DNA of 16,517 nt from Verrucomicrobia bacterium UBA6775 (GCA_002453165.1 DKGH01000041.1:1-16517), one strand, 5' to 3'. Shown: positions 5,557 to 14,531, numbered from the stretch's first letter. Made by a program: numbers and translations. The notes: generated from the letters alone by a model not told the origin.

Positions 5557-8355
5557 TTAGTCCAGATGTTTTCCAGACAGACCGCCTTTTTCTTGCAGAA
5601 GTGCGGCGATCTTGGGTCGGCCTGTCTCGGCCTTTTCCATATCTACTTTCAGTTCGAGCAAGCCGCCGATGAAACCGATGATTCCCTTGGTTTCTTCACC
5701 CCAGGGCGGGGAGCATGAGTCGAGCGGTGTTTCGCCACGGTGGCTACGGGCATTGACCTTGGCCTCATTATCGAGCAGCAACTTTGCGATGTTCAAGTTG
5801 CCGAGAAACGCCGCTCCGTGCAGCGCAACATTGCCGTCGCGGTTGGGTGCGTTCACGTCCGCGCCCTCTTCAATCAGCCGAGCAGCGGCTTTGTCATGCC
5901 CGGCCATTGCTGCCCAAGAGAGTGGTGTGATGCCTTTTTCGTCGTGGCCGTCTATCTTAACGTCACTTTTGGCCAAGGCGGCCTCGAGCTTGGCCAGATC
6001 TCCCGATTTGGCGGCCTCCCAAATACCACTGCTGCCGGCGATGTCCTTTCCAAATTTCGCGCCGTTGGCAACAAGGAGCTTAGCCATTTCTGCACGTCCT
6101 TCACGGACTTTATCTTCGTCCACCTTAATCTGGGCGATAGCTTCAACGAACTTGACGATTTCAGCAACTTCATCACTCCAAGCCGGCGTGCAATCGTCAA
6201 GCGGGGATTTACCCTGATTATTCCGAGTGTTGACGTTGGCTCCGGCTTTAATGAGAGCCTTTGCCGCATTGGTACGACCAAGGAAGGATGCGGCGTTCAA
6301 TGGGGCTCCACCGTCACGGCCCCGCGCGTCCGGGTTCGCGCCTTTAAGGAGAAGGAAATCGATAACTTCGATATCGCCCCCCAGAACTGCGAGGACGATC
6401 ACCGGGGTGCCGCCCGGATCGGTATCGGTGGCCTTGTGGCCCTTGGCCATAAGTTCCTTTACGAGTTTTAGGTTACCGTCCTTGACTGCGTCTGGGAAAG
6501 AGCGGGCCTTGGCCTCTTCGCGGCCGCGGCGATCATCGTCTCCCCGACGGCTGCGACGTTCGCCGGGTCGGCCGCCGATGACCGGCGGTGGATCCGGTGG
6601 CGAATTCCATAGCGGCATGTCGTCTCCGTTGATCTCCCGTTCAACATCATCGCGGCGGTTGCGGATGAATTCGCGTATGGCCCCGTAGCGTATGGTGCGT
6701 GCTTGTTCTTTGGAAACATGTGGTTCGAGCATGCCTTCGATCCGTTCCGTTTCAGCTAGTAGTTTTTCTTCATCCCAATGGTTGGCCAAAAGTTGCTTCA
6801 TGGTGGCGGCGTATTTTTTGCGGACAGCTGGAATCTGGTACAGTCGGTGGCAGATAATTCCAACTGTACGAACCGAACGGGGTGAGCTGCGGTCGACACC
6901 GAGCATGCTGTATTTTTGGAATGTACAGTCCGTTCCCCACGGCATGAAGTGGAACTTGTCTGTCTCTGGGTTGAGGTAGACGAAGAAATTATTGCGGTTG
7001 CCGGAGTAGCCGTCCCAAAAACTAAGCAGTCCTTCAATTGCCCAGAACTGGTAGAAAGCCTCCTCATCAACAAGCTTCCACAACTCCTTTTCGAAATTGA
7101 AATCGTTCTTTGCCAGCTCAGCCATAATGAGAAAATCGCTGCTTTCGAGGCTGTTGTTCATGCCGTGGATGGCCAGCATGTTTTTGCCCTCGAGCAGAAT
7201 GTCGACATGCTTCGAGAGGTCAAAGTCGCTCCAGGTCATGTTGGCTCCGTCGCCGCGGCTGCCGGTGGCCATGGAGTCCCACGTCGGGTTTTCGGGGGCG
7301 TTGAACCGCGCCACTTCATTGCCGTTAATGTAGGCCACGAACCCGTCGTCCACCCGCATGCGCAACGCAAGGTTGCTCTTCCTCAGCGACCTGATGTCAT
7401 TTAGCTCGAACGGGAAACGCAAGTAAACCGAGGTCGCCTTGCCGTGCATCTGCTCACGGAAATCGAATGACTTTTGGATCAGCTTTTCAAAGCCGCGCTC
7501 GGTCTCGAAGCCGGCCCCGTTTTTGCCGGCAATCCACTCCGAGTCGTCAAAGCCCGGCTTGAACCAGTCGTCATCCACATCGCCGTTGGTGGGGACGAGC
7601 GCGCGGCCGGCAAAGTCACCGTTGACAACCGGCGTGCCTTCAGCCCCCTTCATCACATCTATGACTTTGCTGATTGCCTCAAGGCCCTTTTTCTTTTTTC
7701 CAGTTTTCCGGTCAAAGCTACCTTCCCAATCCTCATAGAAATCAACCACGGTACCTTCGTAGAGGGTGCCTTTAGAGCTCCCGAACTCTCGCTTTAGCAA
7801 TTGCTTTCGTACTGACTCAACATGGCAGTACACACCAAGGTTTTTGCCGTTGACTGTTATTCGGGCATAGCCGCATCGGGAACCGGGAGCCCCTGCTCGG
7901 TCAAACAGATCGTAGCAGAGAAACTGGTTCATCAAGGTAACGTCTTGTTTGTTATTGTTGAACGTGAGGTTGTCTAGCCCGCCAATCGCTTCACCATTAA
8001 TGTAGTGGTCTAGCTTGATCTTGAGTGATGGTCGGTTGGTATCTTGTGAGCCGATAAATCCTTTTTTGCGTATACCTACTTTTGGATAAGTCACACCGTC
8101 GATTGTAACACTTGCCTCCACGTAGGTGTAGGGCGAGGGAGGCTGTTCGAACTGTCGACCGGGCTGTAGTGCAGTAAAAAAGTTTTGTGACTGAAACCGA
8201 AGCTTGTCCCAGTTTGCCTTTGAAACTTTAATATTAACCTCAATGACCCGGTCTTTGGGGAACAAGTCATCAAGCTTTAACTCCTTGGCTTGTATGTGCT
8301 CTTGGCTTGTCGGAAAAAACAAAACAACAGCAAGTATTTTTACAAAAAAATTCAT
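5557..8355 (-). CDS. Exported CotH-family protein with nested beta-sandwich and two ankyrin modules
   Basis: A 932-residue protein. Residues 1-23 are a Sec signal peptide. Residues about 36-240 and 415-575 make a CotH-family domain: NLTFNNNKQDVTLMNQFL, VNGKNLGVYCHVE and GTLYEG in the first half, then FWDGYSGNRNNFFVYLN (447-462) and FHFMPWGTDCTF (468-479). CotH proteins are atypical protein kinases. The PW-D motif reads PWGTD here rather than the commoner PWDxD, so kinase activity is uncertain. The domain is split by about 170 residues (241-415) resembling a galactose-binding-like beta-sandwich (WFKPGFDDSEW, LRMRVDDGFVAYINGNEV, SSDFLIMAEL). After a Pro/Arg/Asp-rich linker (585-617) come two ankyrin modules, about 619-768 and 777-925, each closing with the same irregular last repeat. 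It is the last gene of the operon, 62 bases after the ankyrin lipoprotein gene. Its 5' part is AT-richer than its neighbours. Confidence 0.85.
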   Translation of the reverse strand: MNFFVKILAVVLFFPTSQEHIQAKELKLDDLFPKDRVIEVNIKVSKANWDKLRFQSQNFFTALQPGRQFEQPPSPYTYVEASVTIDGVTYPKVGIRKKGFIGSQDTNRPSLKIKLDHYINGEAIGGLDNLTFNNNKQDVTLMNQFLCYDLFDRAGAPGSRCGYARITVNGKNLGVYCHVESVRKQLLKREFGSSKGTLYEGTVVDFYEDWEGSFDRKTGKKKKGLEAISKVIDVMKGAEGTPVVNGDFAGRALVPTNGDVDDDWFKPGFDDSEWIAGKNGAGFETERGFEKLIQKSFDFREQMHGKATSVYLRFPFELNDIRSLRKSNLALRMRVDDGFVAYINGNEVARFNAPENPTWDSMATGSRGDGANMTWSDFDLSKHVDILLEGKNMLAIHGMNNSLESSDFLIMAELAKNDFNFEKELWKLVDEEAFYQFWAIEGLLSFWDGYSGNRNNFFVYLNPETDKFHFMPWGTDCTFQKYSMLGVDRSSPRSVRTVGIICHRLYQIPAVRKKYAATMKQLLANHWDEEKLLAETERIEGMLEPHVSKEQARTIRYGAIREFIRNRRDDVEREINGDDMPLWNSPPDPPPVIGGRPGERRSRRGDDDRRGREEAKARSFPDAVKDGNLKLVKELMAKGHKATDTDPGGTPVIVLAVLGGDIEVIDFLLLKGANPDARGRDGGAPLNAASFLGRTNAAKALIKAGANVNTRNNQGKSPLDDCTPAWSDEVAEIVKFVEAIAQIKVDEDKVREGRAEMAKLLVANGAKFGKDIAGSSGIWEAAKSGDLAKLEAALAKSDVKIDGHDEKGITPLSWAAMAGHDKAAARLIEEGADVNAPNRDGNVALHGAAFLGNLNIAKLLLDNEAKVNARSHRGETPLDSCSPPWGEETKGIIGFIGGLLELKVDMEKAETGRPKIAALLQEKGGLSGKHLD

Positions 8356-8417
8356 ATTAAAATCTATGATATAGAATCTTGCCTCAGAAAATTAGGAGAA
8401 AAGGGTAATTGCCCCTA

Positions 8418-9008
8418 CTAGCTTCTTAAGATTTTGACGATTTCAGAGCGAGTTGACTTAATTCGTTCGTAATCTAATGGCACCCCCAAGGGTTTATAGA
8501 TAAGTCCATTAATAAAATCATATATACCCTTCGCCTGATCCCACGGGAGGATCATGAACTCGAGTGCTGTTCCGCCTTCGTTGTCTCTTGCGTTTCTATC
8601 TGCACCTTTGTCTATTAGAGCTTGAGTTATTTCAGGATAACACAAAAAAGAAGCAATATGAAGGGGGGAAGATCCGTTTTTATTTCTATAGCCAATATCA
8701 GCCCCGGCATCTATTAATGCAATGGCTACATCCTTGTGCCCAAATGCTGCTGCCACACCTAGGCAGGAATCTTTGGATCCTTGTTCATTCGGATCTAATT
8801 GATTTAAATCTGTACCTGCTGCGATATGTTGTTTTACAGCATCGAGATCTCCTGTAGCTGAGGCGTCGAAAAGTGAGATTGCCGGAGGCTTTGGAGGGAT
8901 AGATGTCTTTTCTTCTTTATTTGAAGATTGTGAGTTTGAGCCTCCACATCCAGCGGTGAGTACAATTGAAGCAACTGCTATAAGTTTGTTTAGGTTTATT
9001 TTAGTCAT
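8418..9008 (-). CDS. Ankyrin-repeat lipoprotein
   Basis: A 196-residue protein. The N-terminus is a lipoprotein signal: a short basic start, hydrophobic IAVASIVLTA and a lipobox LTAGC with the acylated cysteine at position 21. Residue +2 is Gly, not Asp, which in Gram-negative rules favours the outer membrane. A Ser/Lys/Pro-rich spacer (22-43) leads to one ankyrin module (about 46-196): LFDASATGDLDAVKQHI, a repeat ending GADI, SPLHIASFLCYPEITQALIDKGADRNARD, and a last repeat with the long insertion seen in the neighbouring proteins (LPWDQAKGIYDFINGL...RSEIVKIL). Ankyrin modules bind proteins; there is no catalytic domain. The ATG overlaps the DUF1501 stop as ATGA, so translation is probably coupled. 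Two sampled 60-base lines are about 35-37 percent GC, far below the neighbours, suggesting a separate origin. Confidence 0.9.
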   Translation of the reverse strand: MTKINLNKLIAVASIVLTAGCGGSNSQSSNKEEKTSIPPKPPAISLFDASATGDLDAVKQHIAAGTDLNQLDPNEQGSKDSCLGVAAAFGHKDVAIALIDAGADIGYRNKNGSSPLHIASFLCYPEITQALIDKGADRNARDNEGGTALEFMILPWDQAKGIYDFINGLIYKPLGVPLDYERIKSTRSEIVKILRS

Positions 9009-10285
9009 GAGAAAAGTTGTTCGATGGGTCGCCCATCTCTAATGAGATTAATAGGCCGGCCAACATTAGTCTGAAATTCGTGCTGAGGATTGATGCCGAT
9101 ATTTTGGAAAAAGGTCGCCGCAAGGTCTTCCGGCGAGTAGCCGGTGCCGGTCGGCTCGGAGGCGCGGTCGTCTGTGGCTCCGATCACTTGGCCGCCCTGC
9201 ACGTCGCCTCCGGCCATTAGCGCGAACATCGCCCGAGCCCAGTGGTCGCGTCCACCCTGTGCGTTGATCTTTGGGGTGCGGCCAAACTCGCCGGCGACCA
9301 TCAGCGCGGTTTCCCTGAACAGGCCGCGTTCCTTGAGCCGATCGATCAACGCGGCAAGCCCCTGATCAAACGGGGGCAACAGTGCGCGCAGCCGGGAAAA
9401 GTTGTCCGTGTGGGTATCGAAGTCGAACTCCGCCGGGCGAAGCCGCACGGTGACAAAGTGCACGCCGGCCTCGATGAGCCGCGACGCGAGCAACAGGCTC
9501 TGGCCGAACTCATGTTTGCCGAAGCGATCCGCGTCAGCCGTCTTTTCGAGTGTCAGGTCAAACGCCTTGCGTGTGGTCGGCGAGCTGATGATGTCGTGGG
9601 CCTGTTCGCCGAAGCGATCCAGCCCGCGGACGGATTCGTCGAGGTCCTCAAACCCACGAAACGCCGTGTCGAGATCGTCGAGAAGTCTCTTTTGTGAGTT
9701 ATATTTTTCGACCGTCAGCCCATCCTCAAGCGAAATGCCACGGACGCTGTACGGGATTCCGTAGGTCGGCTTGTTGGCGGTGAGGGGGCTGAATTCATTC
9801 CCAAGATAGCCGGGCCCGACGAACGATTCATCAATCGACACGTAGGATGGCAGGTCAAATTTTGCCGGGTGCACCTTGCTCACGACGGCGCCGTACTCGG
9901 GGTAGCTCAGGGTTTGGGAGGGCCGATTGCCGGTGAGGAGATATTTTTTGCCGATGCCGTGGTCGGCCAGGGTGTGGGAGAGACCGCGGACGATGGCGTA
10001 GTCTTTCATGCGCTTGGCCAAGCGGGGCAACAGTTCGCAAATTTGGATGCCGGGCACGGCGGTTGAGATCGGCTTGAACTCACCACGATACTCCGCCGGG
10101 GCGCTTGGTTTCAGGTCGAATGTGTCCTGATGGGACGGACCGCCCTCGAGGAAAATGAAGATGCCGGAGCGCTTGGCCAAGCGCTCCCCTGAGTTGGCCC
10201 GGGCCCGAAGGTAATGCGAAAGTGACAATCCACCCAAGGCTCCCACCTTGAGCATCTCACGCCGGTTAAATAGCGATTTGTCCAT
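9005..10285 (-). CDS. DUF1501 family protein with twin-arginine leader
   Basis: A 426-residue DUF1501 protein, a PVC family with an alkaline-phosphatase/sulfatase-like fold and unproven chemistry. The N-terminus has NRREMLKVGALGGLSL, a twin-arginine (Tat) leader with the arginine pair at 8-9, so a folded, perhaps metal-bearing, form is likely exported. Family blocks are FLEGGPSHQDTFDLKP (45-60), VPGIQICELLPRLA (78-90), VRGLSHTLADHG (99-110), then FDFDTHTDNF, VAGEFGRTPKIN and GGRDHWARAMFALMAGG in the C-terminal half, with the His/Asp residues expected of the fold. Members are usually encoded beside DUF1549/DUF1553 proteins, as here. It starts 12 bases after the PQQ-like gene and its TGA overlaps the next start. 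Two copies of the window's palindrome encode RLAKR at residues 35-39 and 88-92. Confidence 0.92.
   Translation of the reverse strand: MDKSLFNRREMLKVGALGGLSLSHYLRARANSGERLAKRSGIFIFLEGGPSHQDTFDLKPSAPAEYRGEFKPISTAVPGIQICELLPRLAKRMKDYAIVRGLSHTLADHGIGKKYLLTGNRPSQTLSYPEYGAVVSKVHPAKFDLPSYVSIDESFVGPGYLGNEFSPLTANKPTYGIPYSVRGISLEDGLTVEKYNSQKRLLDDLDTAFRGFEDLDESVRGLDRFGEQAHDIISSPTTRKAFDLTLEKTADADRFGKHEFGQSLLLASRLIEAGVHFVTVRLRPAEFDFDTHTDNFSRLRALLPPFDQGLAALIDRLKERGLFRETALMVAGEFGRTPKINAQGGRDHWARAMFALMAGGDVQGGQVIGATDDRASEPTGTGYSPEDLAATFFQNIGINPQHEFQTNVGRPINLIRDGRPIEQLFS
10011..10024. repeat. Palindrome CGCTTGGCCAAGCG inside the DUF1501 gene
   Basis: Perfect 14-base copy, read on the minus strand as RLAKR at residues 88-92 of the DUF1501 protein, within the conserved region before DYAIVRGL. 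Confidence 0.85.
10166..10187. repeat. Longest perfect palindrome, 22 bases, inside the DUF1501 gene
   Basis: The CGCTTGGCCAAGCG core is extended by four matched bases on each side to a 22-base perfect palindrome centred between 10176 and 10177. It encodes ERLAKRS (residues 34-40) just after the Tat leader, a variable stretch of the protein. Confidence 0.85.
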
Positions 10286-10297
10286 TCGCGAGTCTGG

Positions 10298-11878
10298 TTA
10301 TTTTTTGCGGCCAAGTTCCCGCTCCGCAATGTTGAGCGTAATCTTTTGGTATTGTTTGTAGCGAGAAAAAGTCTCCCGATAATTTTCGCCGGTGAACTTC
10401 ATGCGCGACCATTCATCCTTCGGAAGGGTTTCGTCCTCGATCAGGAAATGGCCTTCGAAAACGCCGTCACGGTTGGGCTTCCCTCCCAAATAGTAGGCAG
10501 TGACTTCAACGATGCTGTCGGAGTTCTTTTTGCCTGACCCCTTCTCCTTGCGGATGCGCTTGGCTGATGAAGCGATCTTTGGGAGAGGGTCGACCTCGTA
10601 TCCCTTGGCGATGCGATAGAGATGGGTGTCCGACCGGATGAGCATGGTATCCCCGACGATGGCCGGCATGGAGACGAACACCGTGTCGGACTCGGTCTTG
10701 GAGAGAAGTTTGAATTTGGAGGAAGCCTCGATGACGGAAAAAACGCCGTCGCGACTGAACAAGTAAATTTTACCGCCGGCCTGCACGGGCGAGATCCAAT
10801 GATTTTGAAGGCCACCCAGTCTTTCACTGTAAAGTTGCTCGCCGGTTTTTGCGTTGTAGCAACTGACCATTCCGCCGCTGTCGCTAATCAGGAACAACTT
10901 GTCCTCAACGACAAGGGGCGCGGGGATGTTCGAAACGCCCCTGCGTGTCTTCCACCGGATGTGCGAATCGGTGACATCGCCCGAGCCGGATGGATCGATG
11001 GCGAAGAGATTTTTCGAGATGCCGGAGTTGGTGAAAACCAGTCCGTGCCTGAAGATGGGTTTGCACGTGACATTATAGCCGAAGCCGGATCCGTGGCGGA
11101 TAAACCACAATTCCTCGCCAGTCTCCGGATCGTAGGAATAAGTCGCCTCCGCCGCCGGGCTGATCAGTTGTTTTTTGCCGTTGTGCTTAATGATGGTCGG
11201 GGTGGCATACGATTTTCTATTGTCGTTTGGCTTATTCTTGGGTGGTACCCGACCGGATTTGTAGGTCCGTTTTGTGATCCAGCGGGTCTTGCCGGTTTTC
11301 TTTTCCAGCGCAGCAACGAATTGATTGTCCACCCCGTCGTATGTGAGAAACAGCAGGTCACCATCGATGATCGGGCAGGAGGCAGCGCGCACCCGGTGGT
11401 CGCAATTCAAGTCACGACGCTCCCAGAGTTTTTTGCCGGTCTTGGTGTCCAAACAGGCGGTGCCGTAGGAGCCGAAGTGCACGTAGATTCGCCCCTCTTC
11501 AATGATTGGGGTAGGGGTGGCATGTGTGTTTAGGTGATTGTATTCGGTCTGCGGCTTGGCCACGTCGAAGACCTTGATGTCGTGCACCTTTTCCCCGGTC
11601 TCAAGATTGACGCAAACGGCGAACACTTCGGAGCCGTCCACTTTTGCGGTCGTTACCCAAACCTGATCCTTCCAGACAACGGGGGAGGACCAACCAAGGT
11701 CATGAATTGGGGTTCTCCATTGCACGTTCTTTGTGCCGGAAAACTCAATGGGAAGGTTGGCGTACGGGGCGTTTGCGTCATTTGGCCCGCGGAATTGATT
11801 CCAGTACGATTTGGCGCTCAAGCTCGTGGGCATTGCCACGGCCAGCATGAGCAGGAGGGGGTGAATTTTTTCAGTCAT
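10298..11878 (-). CDS. Exported PQQ-like beta-propeller protein
   Basis: A 526-residue protein with a Sec signal peptide (LLLMLAVAMPTSLSA, cleavage after LSA) followed by WNQFRGPNDANA, the usual opening of PVC PQQ-binding-like propellers. Blade signatures with the form (D/T)xxTGxxxW recur: LETGEKVHD, TKTGKKLWE, KKTGKTRWI, PETGEELWF and AKTGEQLYS, so a seven- or eight-bladed BamB/PQQ-type propeller is expected up to about residue 430. The last 90 residues (after a Lys-rich KRIRKEKGSGKK) form a separate small domain that I do not recognise. Members of this family often lack the cofactor ligands of true PQQ dehydrogenases and may be scaffolds, so enzymatic activity is not claimed. It lies 13 bases after the DUF1549/DUF1553 gene and 12 before the DUF1501 gene, a tight operon position. 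Confidence 0.9.
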   Translation of the reverse strand: MTEKIHPLLLMLAVAMPTSLSAKSYWNQFRGPNDANAPYANLPIEFSGTKNVQWRTPIHDLGWSSPVVWKDQVWVTTAKVDGSEVFAVCVNLETGEKVHDIKVFDVAKPQTEYNHLNTHATPTPIIEEGRIYVHFGSYGTACLDTKTGKKLWERRDLNCDHRVRAASCPIIDGDLLFLTYDGVDNQFVAALEKKTGKTRWITKRTYKSGRVPPKNKPNDNRKSYATPTIIKHNGKKQLISPAAEATYSYDPETGEELWFIRHGSGFGYNVTCKPIFRHGLVFTNSGISKNLFAIDPSGSGDVTDSHIRWKTRRGVSNIPAPLVVEDKLFLISDSGGMVSCYNAKTGEQLYSERLGGLQNHWISPVQAGGKIYLFSRDGVFSVIEASSKFKLLSKTESDTVFVSMPAIVGDTMLIRSDTHLYRIAKGYEVDPLPKIASSAKRIRKEKGSGKKNSDSIVEVTAYYLGGKPNRDGVFEGHFLIEDETLPKDEWSRMKFTGENYRETFSRYKQYQKITLNIAERELGRKK

Positions 11879-11891
11879 GAATGCTGGGAGA

Positions 11892-14501
11892 CTAGTGGTT
11901 TAAAATAAATTCCTTTGTGTTCATCAGGGCCCAGAGAAGATCCGTGAGGCCTTCCTCTCTTGATGGGGTGGCGCTTAGGTGTCTTTTGGCACGGGCAACC
12001 TCTTCCGGTCGGGGGAGGCGGTTTACCGAGCGAAGCCAGGCGTCATTTATCAGTTTTGAAAAATCCGTTTGTCCGCTCTCGCTGACCTCGGAAATCCAGC
12101 CGCTGTTGTCGAGTCGCATGCGGATGAGGGGATCGTTTTGAAGAAAAATGGATTGCAGCAACGTGGGTTGGTTGACTCGTTCGCAGTCACAGTTGATCGC
12201 CCGATCCGGTTTGCCGAACACCTTCATGGCATGAGTGTCCGCCATGCGCATGGAGAGATGCCCTGTGCCGCGTCGCTTCAAGTCGGTTCTCACCTTTTCC
12301 AATTGATCCGTTTTGGCCGTGGCCTGTTTCAACGCATCGTAAATGATCTCCGCTGGAATTCTGCGTGGGATGGCCCGGCTGTAATTGCGGATGTCATCGC
12401 GGTTGGTTTTATTTGGACGCCAACTGCGTTGGTAAGTTTCACTACTGACAATCTGGCGGTGTAGCCATTTCATGTCGTAGCCGTTTTTGACAAAGCCGTG
12501 AGCCAGCCAGTTGAGCAGGCCGGGATTGCTTGGAGGGTTGGATGGAGTGAACTCATCTGTCGGCTCCACGATTCCAACGTTGAAATAACCGGCCCACACG
12601 CGGTTCACAAAGGAGCGTGCAAACCACGGATTATCCTCTCTTTTCAGCCAATCCATGATGGGCTCACGAGGGTCTTTATCTTTGATCGTGACCCTGTGAC
12701 TGCGCAACAAGCTCAGCTCTTTTTCGTCGGCGGACGCAGAGTTGGAGGATCTTCTTTTCCGCCCCGTCTTGAGCATGGGCGAATCGAAGAAATTGGAGAA
12801 ATCTGCGAAGTCATTTTGTGTCCATTGATCGAAGGGATGTTTGTGACATTCGGCGCATTGCAGTTGAATCCCCAGAAAACTGTGGGCCACGGACATGGCT
12901 GTGTCCTTTGGTTCTTCCAGGCTTTGTCGCGTCCAAAAATAAGGCATCCCGCCACCGCTGCCACGGGTTAAGTCCGCCAGCATGATGCCCTCGACCAACT
13001 CAACATAAGGCCGGTTGCTGGCGATTTTCTCATAAATCCAGTCGTACCATCTGGTTGCCTTTACGTATCCATCTTCCCGGGCCACCTCCAGCAGGCTGCT
13101 GATGGATGTGGGATTGCATCCGGTGAAGTCACACAGCTTGTTCGCCCACCACGCGGCGTAGGAGGGGCGTTCCAAAAGCTCATCGATTTTTCGAATCCGT
13201 TTGTCTGCAGCTTGATCGGCGATGAATGCCAACACTTCATCGGGAGAGGGAAGTGTGCCGGTAAGATCGATACTGACTCTCCGGAGGAATTCCGTGTCTG
13301 AACAGGTAGCCGACGGGGTGATCCCGAGCTTTTTCAGTTTTTCCCCAACCAGTTTGTCGATGGGGTTGGAATATTTTGTGACATCAATCTTGGGAAGATC
13401 CTCGGAGATTGGCCGCAGGATGGGGATGGCCGCGATGCCGTTGTCATACAACGCAACGATGTGTGTGTCGCCTTTGCCACTGGAAGTTGCCGCGCCGGTT
13501 TCGTCGACCTCGACCACGGCGTCATCGTTGGAGCGAAATCGTGTCAAGGATGTGACGTCCTCCTGTTCCCCGTCACTCCACTCGGCAACAACCTTGATTT
13601 GCGCTGAATCGCCCGTGTTTGAAAATAGAATTTCCGAAGGCTCGAAGTGAAGATGCTGAAGTGTTTTTGTAGTTTGGGCAGGGGCTAGGTCCGACGTGTC
13701 TGGCCATGGCGCCCCTTGGGCGACCCACTTTTCCAAATCCTTAATTTCATCCTCTTCAAGTTTGCGCTCGGGCGGCATTTGCAGATCGGGGTTGGTATGC
13801 CGTACAGCTTCGATCAAAAGGCTTTCTTCAATGTTCCCCGGGACGATGGCCGGTTCGCCGGATGCACCGCCAAGGAGCATATCTCTACGGGATTTAAGTT
13901 GAAAATCACCCTTGCTTTGATTGTTTCCGTGGCACTCGTAACAGTTGTTCTCAAGCAGCGGCAAAATCTTTTCATTAAAAAAAGTGATGCCTTCCTTTGA
14001 GAATACCGGCTTTGAGGATGATGCGCGGTTTTCCGGTTTTAACATCTGTGCCCCTTTCGCCCCCGCCTCGATCCATCGGCGCAAGAGATTGTACTCCCAC
14101 GAATCTTTCTCGATGACCTCCCCGCCGCGGTGTTTGATTTGCCTGGTCGGCTTAAGGAGAATCAAACTACGCTCAGGCGCGGTCAGGTTGATACGATTCT
14201 CATCCTCTGAAGAGGCTTCCCCAAGCAGGGCAGCATGATCCTTTTGAAAATCGAATCCAAAAAGGGACAACCGAAAATCTCCCGCGCCCTGAAAGGAACC
14301 GTGGCACTTGGCCGAGCTGCAGCCAAGTTTCCCGAGGAGCGGGACGACATGCTTTTGAAAATCAGGAACACTGCTACTGCCCGGCTGGGCAAAACGCAGT
14401 TCAATGGGAGCGTTCTCTTCAACTGCTTTACTACTCAGGACACCAAAAAGCAGAAAGCCGATGAGAAGTGCAAACGCTCCTGTTTTCCCGGTTTGTTCCA
14501 T
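11892..14501 (-). CDS. DUF1549/DUF1553 protein with cytochrome c domains and a Big-2-like domain
   Basis: An 869-residue exported protein; residues 5-26 form the signal peptide. Domain order: a first haem-like domain around C61-X4-C66-H67 (GCSSAKCHGSFQGAGDFRLSLFGFD); a planctomycete-type cytochrome c (PSD1) domain with C187YEC190H191 and a QMPPE Met near 242; a Big-2-like Ig domain about 283-356 (FEPSEILFSN...TGAATSSGKGD); DUF1549 about 378-565 with the third haem-type motif C549AEC552HKHPFDQW; DUF1553 about 613-865 (NPWFARSFVNRVWAGYFNVGIVEPTDEF). The CX4CH form and CAECHKHPFD are normal for this family. It probably carries electrons between envelope oxidoreductases; the true reaction is not established. 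It follows the unknown exported protein by 30 bases and precedes the PQQ-like gene by 13. Confidence 0.93.
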   Translation of the reverse strand: MEQTGKTGAFALLIGFLLFGVLSSKAVEENAPIELRFAQPGSSSVPDFQKHVVPLLGKLGCSSAKCHGSFQGAGDFRLSLFGFDFQKDHAALLGEASSEDENRINLTAPERSLILLKPTRQIKHRGGEVIEKDSWEYNLLRRWIEAGAKGAQMLKPENRASSSKPVFSKEGITFFNEKILPLLENNCYECHGNNQSKGDFQLKSRRDMLLGGASGEPAIVPGNIEESLLIEAVRHTNPDLQMPPERKLEEDEIKDLEKWVAQGAPWPDTSDLAPAQTTKTLQHLHFEPSEILFSNTGDSAQIKVVAEWSDGEQEDVTSLTRFRSNDDAVVEVDETGAATSSGKGDTHIVALYDNGIAAIPILRPISEDLPKIDVTKYSNPIDKLVGEKLKKLGITPSATCSDTEFLRRVSIDLTGTLPSPDEVLAFIADQAADKRIRKIDELLERPSYAAWWANKLCDFTGCNPTSISSLLEVAREDGYVKATRWYDWIYEKIASNRPYVELVEGIMLADLTRGSGGGMPYFWTRQSLEEPKDTAMSVAHSFLGIQLQCAECHKHPFDQWTQNDFADFSNFFDSPMLKTGRKRRSSNSASADEKELSLLRSHRVTIKDKDPREPIMDWLKREDNPWFARSFVNRVWAGYFNVGIVEPTDEFTPSNPPSNPGLLNWLAHGFVKNGYDMKWLHRQIVSSETYQRSWRPNKTNRDDIRNYSRAIPRRIPAEIIYDALKQATAKTDQLEKVRTDLKRRGTGHLSMRMADTHAMKVFGKPDRAINCDCERVNQPTLLQSIFLQNDPLIRMRLDNSGWISEVSESGQTDFSKLINDAWLRSVNRLPRPEEVARAKRHLSATPSREEGLTDLLWALMNTKEFILNH

Positions 14502-14531
14502 CAGAACTATCGTCAGCGAGGAGTACTCGTT

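Noticed and set aside
5740..6471. 243-residue plus-strand frame opposite the CotH-ankyrin gene
   Set aside because: It overlaps well-conserved ankyrin coding sequence on the other strand and shows no domain or plausible start context.
8401..8417. Possible terminator between the ankyrin lipoprotein and the CotH gene
   Set aside because: On the minus strand GGGGCAATTACCC is followed by four T, but only three G-C pairs form before a mismatch, so the stem is too weak to call.
10622..11533. 303-residue plus-strand frame opposite the PQQ-like gene
   Set aside because: It is the reverse reading of propeller repeats and has no independent support.
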